A stretch of 64,000 nt of DNA from Candidatus Melainabacteria bacterium (GTDB lineage Bacteria; Cyanobacteriota; Vampirovibrionia; 2-02-FULL-35-15): assembly GCA_023250195.1 (NCBI GenBank), contig JAHFBF010000001.1, positions 1 through 64,000 of the forward strand, written 5' to 3'. Of the stretch, positions 44,955-54,064 are shown one piece after another. Numbering within the stretch: position 1 is the first letter of the stretch; each line of letters begins with the position of its first letter. The notes beneath the pieces were generated by a model that ran no database searches, was not told the DNA's origin, and worked only from the letters and a program-made list of their open reading frames with translations. The position numbers and the translations under genes are program-made.

Positions 44955-46727
44955 TTATGCTGCTGCTTTTCTATCTACTGCTGCTTGCCTATATCCTGCT
45001 TCACCAGTATATGTTTCTTTTATACCTTTAAACTTCTCAGTGCATCCTCTAACAAATGAATCAACAACTCCTTGTTCCTGTTCAGGTAATTCTAGAGTTC
45101 TCCCTTCCATTATTTTATCAAAATCCTGATCACTTAATTTAGATAGAGCATCTACATACTCTGCATTCGTTGCAAATTCCTTACCAAGTTTTTCCTGAAC
45201 TCCTGCCCGTAGATATTCTAATCTACCTTGAGTTTCTCTTCTCTTTGAGAAGAACCTTAAGAAGGATGTGTCATTGAATTTTATAATTGTATCTACTAAG
45301 AAATTACCAAACTTGCTGTCACCAATTATTCCTCTCTTTAAATGAAGCAATGGTTCACATATATTGCCTGCAGCCATTGCCATTCCAATCATTGCATTGC
45401 CGTATCTGCTCTTCTTAGCATAATACAATTCAGCAATTGCTTTATTTGGACCTTCAGGACTATTCATATAGTCTTTTTCAAGTTGTTTATATTCCTCACC
45501 TGCACTAACTTCAGGAATAATAAATCTGAAGACATAATTAATCAGTGAGAATGATTTTCTTGAAGCACTTAAAGCATTAATTACATCTTTCCCTTTTTCA
45601 AAACCTGCAGCACCCCAAAGGATCTTTAAAGGATCAGCAACCACTGTCCCCAAAAGTCCAAGACCTGCACATACAGGCCCTGTGAAATCTGTTGCAGCAA
45701 GCCGTTTTTGTTCTCTTTGATCATCTACTGAATCTAAGACTACATATCCATTACTAAATGTTTTACTTGGATCTGTATCTCTTTCCTCTTTTGTAATTCG
45801 TTTTAAGAACCCTGTTTTAGGATCACTCTTTTTTTCAAGTGCTGCTCTTGGATCCCAGATATTCTGCCAGTGTTCTTTTAATCTATCAAATGGCATCTTT
45901 AGATATAAACCTAAACCTGGGTTGGCCTGTTCTTTATAAGCATCCCCATATTTATTTTTAAAATATTCATCCGATGCCGCGCCAAGCTCATTAGCCTTAG
46001 CCTTAAACTTACCAGTAGCTTCTTTATTACCAAACAAAGACAAGAACTTGAATTTTGTGAGATCCCAGACAGAAGTTACAAAATTACCATGAATTGATTT
46101 TCCAAACATTCTTGCTCTCCACCAGACACGAGCAGGTAAATCAAGCAATGTTTGCGTACCAGTCCTCCAACTATTCCCTAAAATTCCAGAAACAAAATAG
46201 GCAATTGGTTTTACTGTTGCTAGCTGTGTAGACCACTCACCAAACTTAGAAACAACTCTTTCCCCATATAATGCTTTCTGTCTTTCATTTTGGACAAGAT
46301 CATCTCCATACCTGTCTTCTGGTTTATCAAATCCATTTATAATTCCTTCTTCATGTTTTAGTTCTTCTGTACTACGGCTAGTTAATTCATCCACACCATG
46401 ACCATAAAGCTCACTATACATTTTCTGATCTCTTCTCCCTTCAAGGAAATCAGAACTTCCAGTAAGTGCTCTTACAACAAAGCCGAGGACAGGACTTTCT
46501 TCCAGATCAAAGAAAGAGGTAAAGTAATTTTTTACTGTTCCAAGTAGGAAATCCAACTCCATGCCAACTGAAGTTTCTCCACCAACCCTTGCATTTCTCT
46601 CTCCCCAGTTTTTCCCACGAAGAGAATCACTTCTTTCAACCCATTTGCTTCTATCAGCCGGCTCAACCCTATCGGCACTCCAGTGACAATTTTGATCAGC
46701 AGATACTATTGGGTTAGTACGAGTCAT
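44955..46727 (-). CDS. Uncharacterised helical protein
   Basis: 590 residues, not recognised. Polar N-terminus without signal peptide, then mostly helical sequence with some hydrophobic stretches (FTGPVCAGLGLLGTVVADPL, YGNAMIGMAMAAGNICEPLL) and many Lys/Arg/Glu. It has no catalytic motif I can name. The style resembles the 344-residue protein at 8566-9600; homology is possible but unproven. Ends in a short KAAA tail. The 322 bp upstream (46728-47049) are AT-rich with no gene seen. Confidence 0.7.
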   Translation of the reverse strand: MTRTNPIVSADQNCHWSADRVEPADRSKWVERSDSLRGKNWGERNARVGGETSVGMELDFLLGTVKNYFTSFFDLEESPVLGFVVRALTGSSDFLEGRRDQKMYSELYGHGVDELTSRSTEELKHEEGIINGFDKPEDRYGDDLVQNERQKALYGERVVSKFGEWSTQLATVKPIAYFVSGILGNSWRTGTQTLLDLPARVWWRARMFGKSIHGNFVTSVWDLTKFKFLSLFGNKEATGKFKAKANELGAASDEYFKNKYGDAYKEQANPGLGLYLKMPFDRLKEHWQNIWDPRAALEKKSDPKTGFLKRITKEERDTDPSKTFSNGYVVLDSVDDQREQKRLAATDFTGPVCAGLGLLGTVVADPLKILWGAAGFEKGKDVINALSASRKSFSLINYVFRFIIPEVSAGEEYKQLEKDYMNSPEGPNKAIAELYYAKKSRYGNAMIGMAMAAGNICEPLLHLKRGIIGDSKFGNFLVDTIIKFNDTSFLRFFSKRRETQGRLEYLRAGVQEKLGKEFATNAEYVDALSKLSDQDFDKIMEGRTLELPEQEQGVVDSFVRGCTEKFKGIKETYTGEAGYRQAAVDRKAAA

Positions 46728-47049
46728 ATTTTTTTAGAAAACCGAACTTATAATTTTTCTTGAATAAAACAGTCTATGCAATTTCTATTTTTTTACAAAC
46801 AGAAATAGCAAGACTATTTAATTTGATTATTAATGATTTATTAATTATAAGTCAATCTTTTCTTAACAATTTAACTAAAATTTGTTTCTCAATTTCTCCT
46901 TTCTTAACCTTCTCGGGAACTTAGTGACTGACAAGTTTATCATTTTCATCTTTAGAATTTTTTAAGAATTAAAATCAAGATGAAATAAGCCTATATTTAG
47001 TAATAAATTTTTCAAAATTTGAATTAAGCAGGTTAAAATAATTGTTCTT
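46728..47049. other. Gene-free AT-rich region between divergent genes
   Basis: Holds start regions for the 590-residue gene (minus) and sucC (plus). Contains a weak dyad around TTGATTATTAATGATTTATTAATTA style sequence (46820-46855) and A/T runs. No ORF, RNA motif or clear promoter could be assigned. Confidence 0.5.
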
Positions 47050-48162
47050 ATGAAATTATTTGAATTTGAAGCAAAAACAATTATGGGATCGGTAGGCATA
47101 CCGGTTCCCAAGGGTCAGATAGTAAAAGTTGCCGAAGAAGTCTTTAACCTTAAGCTTGAATACCCTGTAGTAATAAAATGTCAAGTCCAATCCGGCGGCC
47201 GAGGAAAGGCCGGTGGTGTTAAGTTTGCAAATAATTTAGATGAAACCTATGAACTGGCAAAAAAACTTTTAAGTCTGGAAATTAACGGAATTAAAACAAG
47301 TTCACTTTTAATTGAACCTAAAACTGATATTGAAAAAGAATTATATGTAGCTGTTACTTTAGACAGAGGGGGGAAATGTCACATACTACTTGGCTCATCT
47401 GAAGGTGGTGTAGAAATTGAATCTTCAGATTCAGTAAAAATTATTCCGGTTCAAAGTGAATATCAACCCTATTTAGGAAGAAAACTTGCGCAAAGTATGG
47501 GCTTATCTCAGAACAAATTAAACATGGTAAGTAACATTATAAACAAACTTTATTTCCTCTATGAGAGTTACGATCTGGAGCTGGCTGAAATTAATCCTCT
47601 TGTTTTTACAAAAGACGGAAGAATACTAGCCCTGGATGGAAAAATGACTATAAATGATGACGCAATAGACAGACAACCCTTTTTTCAGGGCTGGGAAATA
47701 AATCACCTTACAGATGTTAGTGAAAGAGAATTAAAAGCTAAAGTTGCAGGGTTAAATTTGGTGGAGTTAAAGGGAGAAATTGGAATCATCTGTAACGGTG
47801 CTGGTCTTACAATGGCAACAATGGATCTTGTAAAAAAATACGGCGGTGAACCTGCAAACTTTTTAGATGTAGGTGGCGGGGCAGATGAAAGTCGTGTAAA
47901 AAGAGCATTGAAATTAGTGGCTGATAATCCAAATGTAAAAATAATTCTTGTAAATATTTTAGGCGGAATTACTGCGTGCGATGAAGTAGCAAAAGCACTA
48001 AAAGTTTTTGCAGTTGAAAATCCTGACAAAAAAGTAGTCGTTAGACTATTAGGAAATAATCAGGAAAAAGCAGTTGAAATTATGAAAGGAACAGGAATCA
48101 AATCTATTGATGATTTAGATCAAGCTGTAAAAGAAGCCGTATCACTCTGCAGTAAAACCTAA
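47050..48162 (+). CDS. sucC: Succinyl-CoA synthetase beta subunit
   Basis: 370 residues, slightly short of the usual 390. ATP-grasp N-terminal half (LFEFEAKTIMGSVGIPVPKG, YPVVIKCQVQSGGRGKAGGV, ELYVAVTLDRG, LELAEINPLV) and C-terminal CoA-ligase half (EIGIICNGAGLTMATMDLV, ANFLDVGGGAD, LVNILGGITACDEVA). With SucD it interconverts succinyl-CoA and succinate with ADP or GDP, the substrate-level phosphorylation step of the TCA cycle. No strong ribosome-binding site before ATG 47050. Followed by sucD after a GTAG-type palindrome. Confidence 0.97.
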   Translation: MKLFEFEAKTIMGSVGIPVPKGQIVKVAEEVFNLKLEYPVVIKCQVQSGGRGKAGGVKFANNLDETYELAKKLLSLEINGIKTSSLLIEPKTDIEKELYVAVTLDRGGKCHILLGSSEGGVEIESSDSVKIIPVQSEYQPYLGRKLAQSMGLSQNKLNMVSNIINKLYFLYESYDLELAEINPLVFTKDGRILALDGKMTINDDAIDRQPFFQGWEINHLTDVSERELKAKVAGLNLVELKGEIGIICNGAGLTMATMDLVKKYGGEPANFLDVGGGADESRVKRALKLVADNPNVKIILVNILGGITACDEVAKALKVFAVENPDKKVVVRLLGNNQEKAVEIMKGTGIKSIDDLDQAVKEAVSLCSKT

Positions 48163-48172
48163 TGAAAAGGGA

Positions 48173-48201
48173 GTTGAGGCAGGTTTGAAACCTGCCTCAA
48201 C
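48173..48201 (+). repeat. GTAG-family palindrome between sucC and sucD
   Basis: 29 bp perfect palindrome around one G: GTTGAGGCAGGTTT / AAACCTGCCTCAAC. It lies just ahead of the sucD ribosome-binding site AAGGAT and could affect the sucC:sucD ratio. Confidence 0.93.
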
Positions 48202-48212
48202 AAGGATAAACA

Positions 48213-49097
48213 ATGGCAGTACTAATAAACAAAGAGACCAAAGTAATAATCCAAGGTATCACTGGGAATATGGGTAAGACACATACATCTCTAATGATAA
48301 AGTATGGTACAAAAATTATTGTTGGAGTTACACCAGGAAAAGGCGGACAGGAAGTTCATGGAGTAAAAGTTTACGATACTGTCAAAGAAGCAAAAGAAAA
48401 AACCGGCGCAACTGTAAGTTGTATTTTTGTCCCCGGCTATTTTGCAATGGATGCTGCTTATGAAGCATTTGATGCTGGAATGGAGCTTGTAGTAATAATT
48501 ACAGAAGGCATTCCTACACATGATGAAGTAAAAATTATTCGCAGAGCTGGTGAGCTTAAAATAAAAGTAATCGGACCAAACTGCCCCGGAATAATTACCC
48601 CTGGAGAATGTTTAATCGGAATTCATCCAGGAATTATTTACAAACCAGGGAAAGTAGGAATGATAAGTAGAAGTGGAACACTAACCTATGAAGTCGCTTT
48701 AGCATTATCAAATGCTGGAATTGGACAGTCTACATGTATTGGAATAGGCGGAGATCCAGTAATTGGACTTGGGTTTAAAGAATGTTTAAAGTTATTTAAT
48801 GACGATCCAAAAACAGAAGCAATCGTTTTAATGGGTGAAATTGGCGGAACTGCAGAAGAAGAAGCTGCAGAGCTTATTAAAAAAGAAATTAAAAAACCAG
48901 TAATAGCTTATATAGCAGGACGTACTGCACCACCTGGAAAACGCATGGGTCATGCTGGTGCAATCATTTCAGGAAATAAAGGCACTGCTGACAGTAAAGT
49001 CAAAGCATTTAAAGAAGCTGGTGTAGAAGTAGCTGACATTCCAAGCCAGGTAGTAGATCTAATTAAAAAAGTTATTAAAGAGCCTGCTAAGGTTTAA
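48213..49097 (+). CDS. sucD: Succinyl-CoA synthetase alpha subunit
   Basis: 294 residues. CoA-binding Rossmann domain (VIIQGITGNMGKTHTSLMIK, VGVTPGKGG) and ligase domain with the phospho-His in MGHAGAIISG. GPNCPGIITPG and GEIGGTAEEEAAE are conserved. Works with SucC; AAGGAT seven bases upstream of the ATG. Confidence 0.98.
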   Translation: MAVLINKETKVIIQGITGNMGKTHTSLMIKYGTKIIVGVTPGKGGQEVHGVKVYDTVKEAKEKTGATVSCIFVPGYFAMDAAYEAFDAGMELVVIITEGIPTHDEVKIIRRAGELKIKVIGPNCPGIITPGECLIGIHPGIIYKPGKVGMISRSGTLTYEVALALSNAGIGQSTCIGIGGDPVIGLGFKECLKLFNDDPKTEAIVLMGEIGGTAEEEAAELIKKEIKKPVIAYIAGRTAPPGKRMGHAGAIISGNKGTADSKVKAFKEAGVEVADIPSQVVDLIKKVIKEPAKV

Positions 49098-49201
49098 TCG
49101 TGTAACCCACCGTTACATAGAATAATTAAATTTTTTTCATATTCATCAAATGTAGCCAGAGGTTACATAAAATTCAGCCTCTTCATGTTAAAGTTTTTGC
49201 G

Positions 49202-49411
49202 ATGATTACAGAAGAAAGAAAATATATTTCTGTCATTTGGAGAAATTTAGGATTTGCTTTCTTATCTCCTTTTGGAGCGATAATATTTCAATATCTTGTC
49301 TCTGAAAAGACATTTAAATGGATAAACGTGTTTCTATGCTTGAGTATTTCAGCCATAAGTTGGCTATTATTTTATATTGGGTATAATAGTGTCAAAGAGA
49401 GAAAACAATGA
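49202..49411 (+). CDS. Small two-span membrane protein
   Basis: 69 residues: short polar start, hydrophobic helices LGFAFLSPFGAIIFQYLV and WINVFLCLSISAISWLLFYI, ending KERKQ. Not recognised. Its TGA overlaps the ATG of a second tiny gene (ATGA at 49408-49411), so the pair is translationally coupled. Positive tail suggests a cytoplasmic C-terminus. Confidence 0.5.
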   Translation: MITEERKYISVIWRNLGFAFLSPFGAIIFQYLVSEKTFKWINVFLCLSISAISWLLFYIGYNSVKERKQ

Positions 49412-49515
49412 TTGATCTCCAAGGAATAGTTCTAATCGCAGGAATTGTAATACCAACATTACTTTTTGTAGCTTATGTTTCATACGATCAAAATAAAAGA
49501 CATAAAAAAAGTTAG
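49408..49515 (+). CDS. 35-residue single-span membrane protein
   Basis: MIDLQGIVLIAGIVIPTL then LFVAYVSYDQNKRHKKS: one helix and a strongly basic tail. Starts within the stop of the upstream 69-residue gene. Its TAG stop lies in GTTAGAGG next to a degenerate palindrome. Together the two could be small subunits of a membrane complex; function unknown. Its 3' end overlaps the convergent cstA stop. Confidence 0.5.
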   Translation: MIDLQGIVLIAGIVIPTLLFVAYVSYDQNKRHKKS

Positions 49516-51518
49516 AGGAATACAGATACCTCATCCATAGGATTTGAGGCATTGCATGCAATGCCTCTACCAGGTGGCGATGTTTCATGAAGATTATAGG
49601 GTTCTTTTTTAATTAAAAACAAATACCACTTGTGAAGCGAATCTAACAGAACAATTACTGCCAGCCCTAAAATAGTAGACAATAAAATAATATTTACCAG
49701 AGACGAATAAATAACATCTGTAGAGGCGTATTGCAATACGCCTCTACTTGCATTTTCAATTTTTGCTACCATACCAAAATCTGAATTAAAAATCTGCTCA
49801 AGGGTACATGAAATAGTTACTGTAAACATAAAAACCATTGGAATAGCTGATATCCAGAGGTATTTAGCCTTTCCCATTTTTATTAAAATAGTTGAACCTA
49901 TTGCAAGTGCAATAGCTGACAATAACTGATTTGCTACCCCAAACATAGGCCATATAGTAGCCACATTTCCATAGTACATTAAATAACCCCAGGAACAAAC
50001 TACAATAATGCTTGCAAAGATATTCGAAAATTGATTCCTATAATCTCCAAACTTTGGATTAAAGACTTTCAAACAGTCTTGAATTAAAAATCTTGAGACC
50101 CTTGTACTTGCATCAATTGTAGTTAGAATAAATAGTGCTTCAAACATGATTGCAAAGTGGTACCAGATAGCTGCAATAGAACTCATAAAAGGCAAACTGC
50201 TAAACACTTTTGTCATACCAACTGCAAGGCTTACAGCTCCACCGGTTCTCCCTATTAAATTCTGCTCACCAACCAATTTTGTTAATTGTTCTAATTCAAT
50301 TGGTTTAACCCATGCCGGCAGAACACTTGCATTAATCGCATAGTAATCATTTGGATATAAAATACATGCAGCAATTAATGCCATAATTGCTACAAAACCT
50401 TCCATTAACATTCCACCATACCCTATGAACAGGCTCTCAGATTCTTTCATAACAAGCTTTGGCGTAGTCCCCGAACCAATTACAGAATGAAATCCGCTAA
50501 TTGCACCACAGGCAATTGTAATAAATAAAAATGGAAATAGCGCTCCTGGCAAAACAGGTCCACCACCATGAACAAACTGGGTAAACTTTGGCATTTCTAG
50601 ATTTGGTGCCACAAAAATCACTCCTGCTGCCAGCAAAAATACAACACCAATTTTTAAAAACGAACTTATATAACCTCTTGGTGTAAGTAAAAGCCAGACA
50701 GGAAGTGAAGCTGCAAAGAAACCATAAATTACAAGCATTATAGTTAATGTTTTTCCATCATAAATAAAATATTCTGCAATCGCTTGATTCTCCTGAACCC
50801 ACTGACCGCAAATTACAGCAAGAATCAAAAGCACAAATCCGATTATTGAAGCTTCAAAAGTTTTTTCCGGTCTTAAATACCTCATATATAAGCCAATAAA
50901 AATCGCAATTGGAATTGTGGCTGTGATGGTAAATAGTCCCCATGCACTGTTCTTTAGAGCATTTATTACTGCAAGTCCCAGACCAGCAGTTGCAACAACC
51001 ATGATAATTAATATTGCAACACCTGCAGCTATTCCGCATATTGGACCTATTTCTTCTTTTGCAAACTGAGAAATAGATTTCCCGTCTCTTCTTATAGACA
51101 TAACCAGAATAATAAAGTCATGAACACCACCGGCTAAAACAGCTCCAAGCAATATCCACAAGAAACCAGGAAGATATCCAAACTGTGCTGCCAGAACTGG
51201 TCCCATAAGAGGTCCAGCACCTGCAATTGCAGCAAAATGATGCCCAAAAACTACAAACTTATTTGTCGGGATATAATCATATCCATTCTCTAACCGGTTA
51301 CTTGGAGTAACTCTTGTATCATCAAGATTTACAATCTTACTCGCTAAAAATTTTCCATAAAACCTATACCCAAGGACAAAGAAACACAATGCACAAACAG
51401 TAAGCCAGAGAGCATTTATTTTTTCATGCGGATTAAAAATTTGTGTAACAACTACAAATGAACCTGCGCATATAACAATCAATATAATCCAAAAAAAAAT
51501 TATTAAAAGTCTTTTTAT
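49512..51518 (-). CDS. cstA: CstA-family carbon starvation / peptide-pyruvate transporter
   Basis: About 668 residues if started at 51518. Conserved blocks: INALWLTVCALCFFVLGYRF, TNKFVVFGHHFAAIAGAGPL, VHDFIILVMSIRRDGKSI and STRVSRFLIQD; about 15 membrane helices. CstA relatives import pyruvate or peptides. The first TTG (51482) begins inside the first helix. Twelve codons upstream an in-frame ATA follows GGAGGG at proper spacing and would give MKRLLIIFFWIILIVI, the basic-plus-hydrophobic start expected of the family, so I place the start there. Two GTAG palindromes are read in frame: residues ASRGVLQYAST in a late loop, and GRGIACNAS in the C-terminal tail. Confidence 0.9.
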   Translation of the reverse strand: MKRLLIIFFWIILIVICAGSFVVVTQIFNPHEKINALWLTVCALCFFVLGYRFYGKFLASKIVNLDDTRVTPSNRLENGYDYIPTNKFVVFGHHFAAIAGAGPLMGPVLAAQFGYLPGFLWILLGAVLAGGVHDFIILVMSIRRDGKSISQFAKEEIGPICGIAAGVAILIIMVVATAGLGLAVINALKNSAWGLFTITATIPIAIFIGLYMRYLRPEKTFEASIIGFVLLILAVICGQWVQENQAIAEYFIYDGKTLTIMLVIYGFFAASLPVWLLLTPRGYISSFLKIGVVFLLAAGVIFVAPNLEMPKFTQFVHGGGPVLPGALFPFLFITIACGAISGFHSVIGSGTTPKLVMKESESLFIGYGGMLMEGFVAIMALIAACILYPNDYYAINASVLPAWVKPIELEQLTKLVGEQNLIGRTGGAVSLAVGMTKVFSSLPFMSSIAAIWYHFAIMFEALFILTTIDASTRVSRFLIQDCLKVFNPKFGDYRNQFSNIFASIIVVCSWGYLMYYGNVATIWPMFGVANQLLSAIALAIGSTILIKMGKAKYLWISAIPMVFMFTVTISCTLEQIFNSDFGMVAKIENASRGVLQYASTDVIYSSLVNIILLSTILGLAVIVLLDSLHKWYLFLIKKEPYNLHETSPPGRGIACNASNPMDEVSVFL
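49543..49570 (-). repeat. GTAG palindrome in frame at the cstA C-terminus
   Basis: 28 bp: GTAGAGGCATTGCA and its mirror TGCAATGCCTCAAA (minus strand); the last three bases are degenerate. Confidence 0.9.
49720..49747 (-). repeat. GTAG palindrome in frame inside cstA
   Basis: 28 bp perfect palindrome with arms GTAGAGGCGTATTG and CAATACGCCTCTAC. Encodes SRGVLQYAST in a predicted loop between late helices. Confidence 0.95.
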
Positions 51519-51821
51519 ACTATGCCCTCCATACTCAATACGCCAGACTCCATACTTTTTCCTAGATTATCTATTCTTAACACTATTATCAGTATTTTTG
51601 AAACTTATATAAAGTAACTATATAGGTTATGTTCTTTTAATCGTTTTTTCTTCTAAAACAACAAGGAATTTACATGCTACCCCTGCTTTTAATTCAGCAG
51701 GGTATATTGCTTTATGCTAATATCTTTATTTACTAAAAATAGATTTGAATACCACTCCCAAAATTAGTTTTACAACCTTTAGAAATAATAGATTTTCTTC
51801 ACATGAGAGGTTTATTAAGCC
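51519..51821. promoter_or_regulatory. Divergent intergenic region with a hairpin
   Basis: Control region between cstA (minus) and the CBS protein gene (plus). Contains GGAGGG at about 51525-51530 (cstA ribosome-binding site, minus) and a hairpin TACCCCTGCT (51678-51687) / AGCAGGGTA (51696-51704) with one bulged C, about 120 bp before the CBS-protein start. No ORF seen; the remainder is AT-rich. Confidence 0.5.
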
Positions 51822-53210
51822 ATGGACTTAATAACAGGAATCTTAGTTGGATTTTTATTGGTTCTATTCAATGGCTTGTTCGTAGCCATTGAATTTGCCC
51901 TTGCAAGGGTCAATAGAACAAGGATTGAACAAAAAACTAAGGAAGGAGGCAAAACAGCTACCCTTATATTAAAAGCCCTGGAAAAGATTGACCGCTATAT
52001 TTCAGCTTCTCAGGTAGGAATTACAATTAGTAGTTTAGCCCTGGGTGCTATCGGAGAACTTACAATTGCAAAACTCCTTATCCCTTATGTAGAAGCCTTT
52101 ATTACCCCTCATCTTGTAGAGTTTACAGCTCACAGTATTGCATTACCGCTAGCTTTGTTAATAGTTACTTACTTCCATGTAGTAATTGGAGAAATAATTC
52201 CAAAAACCATTGCATTTATTGATCCTGAAAAGACGGCTTTTATTTTAATTTGGCCTCTTGAAATTTTTAAGCTTTTAACAAACCCTCTTGTTTCTTTATT
52301 AAACTTTAGTGCTTCAAGCATATTAAGAATTTTTGGGATCACTGATTTAAGAACCACTTTTGTATACACTGAAGATGAATTGAAAATGTTATTAAACGTC
52401 AGTCAGGAAGAAGGTGTCCTGGAACAATCAGAGAAAGAAATGATCTCAAACATATTTGATTTTCCTGACACTGTAGCTAGAGAGATTATGACCCCAAGAA
52501 CCGATATGGTTTGCATTGAAGCTAATAAAAAAGTAGAAGATGCACTTAAAACAATTATTGAGTCAAAACACTCACGAATACCCATTTATGAAGATTCCAT
52601 AGATAATATTACAGGAGTTATAACTACAAGAGATTTGCTCGAACAAATACACATAGGCAATAATAAACATTTAGTAAAAGAAATTGCAAAACCGGTACTT
52701 AAAGTGCCTGAAAGCAAACCAATTGATGATTTACTTACAGAATTAAAAAGAAAATCTCTTCAGCTTGCAATTGTAATTGGAGAATTTGGCGGCACTTCCG
52801 GAATAGTAACCATTGAAGACATTGTAGAAGAAATTGTTGGCGAAATCCCTGACGAGTTCGATAATGCTGAAGTAGAACCAATTCAGGTACTACCAAATAA
52901 TGACTTTCTTATAGATGGAAGATTAAATATTGATGAAATTAATGAAAAGCTGGGCGCAAATTTTTCAAATGAGCACTACGATACAATCGGGGGATTGGTA
53001 TTTGGTTTGATCGGTAAAGAACCAAATATAGGTGATGAAGTTGAAAGCAATGGTTATATACTTAAAGTAGAAGTAAAAGATAAGCAGAGAGTCAAGCTTA
53101 TAAGATTAACAAAAGCTCCTGTAAAAATAGAAGAAAACGGAAACAAATCCAAAGTCAAAAACGGTCCAAAAAACAAAAAAGAAAAGGTAGATTTGGGGAT
53201 AAATCAATGA
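51822..53210 (+). CDS. DUF21-CBS-CorC/HlyC family membrane protein (CNNM-like)
   Basis: 462 residues. DUF21 membrane part (about 1-180, GLFVAIEFALARVNRTRIEQ, SLALGAIGELTIA, VVIGEIIPKTIAF), two CBS motifs (about 215-330, DTVAREIMTPRTDMV, HSRIPIYEDSIDNITGVI), and a CorC_HlyC domain (about 345-435, FLIDGRLNIDEINEKLGANF). Relatives affect Mg2+/Co2+ export; the old hemolysin name is misleading. GAGAGG precedes the ATG. The stop overlaps the coaX start by 4 bp. Confidence 0.93.
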   Translation: MDLITGILVGFLLVLFNGLFVAIEFALARVNRTRIEQKTKEGGKTATLILKALEKIDRYISASQVGITISSLALGAIGELTIAKLLIPYVEAFITPHLVEFTAHSIALPLALLIVTYFHVVIGEIIPKTIAFIDPEKTAFILIWPLEIFKLLTNPLVSLLNFSASSILRIFGITDLRTTFVYTEDELKMLLNVSQEEGVLEQSEKEMISNIFDFPDTVAREIMTPRTDMVCIEANKKVEDALKTIIESKHSRIPIYEDSIDNITGVITTRDLLEQIHIGNNKHLVKEIAKPVLKVPESKPIDDLLTELKRKSLQLAIVIGEFGGTSGIVTIEDIVEEIVGEIPDEFDNAEVEPIQVLPNNDFLIDGRLNIDEINEKLGANFSNEHYDTIGGLVFGLIGKEPNIGDEVESNGYILKVEVKDKQRVKLIRLTKAPVKIEENGNKSKVKNGPKNKKEKVDLGINQ

Positions 53211-53968
53211 ATGAAACGATTTTAGCTATAGATGCAGGTAATACATCAATTCACTGGGCATATATGAAGGATGGGGATTTGATAGGTGACTACAATCGAA
53301 ATAGGCATACTGAGTTAAGTCTGCTTCCATGGGATGAAGTTAAAAAGAAAAATTATCCTGTCGTAATTGCAGGAGCTTTACTTCATATAAATGAAGCAAT
53401 TCAAACAATCACTAAAGAACACGAAATAAAGTTCATAGAGTTAGAAACTGCTAAGCAAAGAATAATTAAAAATGCTTATCCAACACTTGGTGTTGACAGG
53501 ATTTGTAATTTGATTGGAGCTATAAATTCTTTTAAAACATTAAATTCTACTCTTATTGTTTTTGATTTTGGAACAGCTACTACTATGACTACCTGCGATA
53601 AAGATCATAATTTTCTTGGCGGTATGATTCACACAGGCTGTGAAATAGAATTAAAAGCGCTTGCCAGTAAAACATTTTCACTTCCACATGTACCGCTCGC
53701 AAAAGAACAAAAAATTACAAAACTAAACCCACTGGCAAACAATACCGAGGATGCTCTTTTACATGGCGTACTTATAGGTCAGATAGCTCTTGTAGAGTCT
53801 TATTTAAAACTGTTTAAAGAAGAAACAAAATCAGAACCAAAAATAATTTTTACGGGTGGAAATGCAAATATTGTTTCCAGATTTTTAAAGAAACCCGATC
53901 TGTATGATCCTCATCTAACTATAAAAGGGATTTATCACTGCTATAAAGCAATTCATGTACATGCGTAA
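53207..53968 (+). CDS. coaX: Type III pantothenate kinase
   Basis: 253 residues. LAIDAGNTSIHWAYMKDG (phosphate loop), GVDRICNLIGA (substrate), VFDFGTATTMTTCD and GGMIHTG are the CoaX signatures. It phosphorylates pantothenate, the first step to CoA, and needs a monovalent cation. It overlaps the preceding CBS-protein gene by 4 bp (ATGA), so is co-translated with it. Confidence 0.96.
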   Translation: MNETILAIDAGNTSIHWAYMKDGDLIGDYNRNRHTELSLLPWDEVKKKNYPVVIAGALLHINEAIQTITKEHEIKFIELETAKQRIIKNAYPTLGVDRICNLIGAINSFKTLNSTLIVFDFGTATTMTTCDKDHNFLGGMIHTGCEIELKALASKTFSLPHVPLAKEQKITKLNPLANNTEDALLHGVLIGQIALVESYLKLFKEETKSEPKIIFTGGNANIVSRFLKKPDLYDPHLTIKGIYHCYKAIHVHA

Positions 53969-53971
53969 GAG

Positions 53972-54048
53972 TGTCATTGCGAGGAGGTTCAGTACAATGA
54001 ACCGACGAAGCAATCTCCTAACGTAAATCAGCCTGTGAATTGCTTCTT
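53972..54048 (+). repeat. GTCATTGCGAGGAG-type dispersed repeat
   Basis: GTGTCATTGCGAGGAGGTTC... with GAAGCAATCTCC and, after a short gap, GAATTGCTTC. Same broad type as 34563-34632; lies between coaX and the propeller remnant. Confidence 0.8.
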
Positions 54049-54064
54049 ATAGTAAAATAATCTT

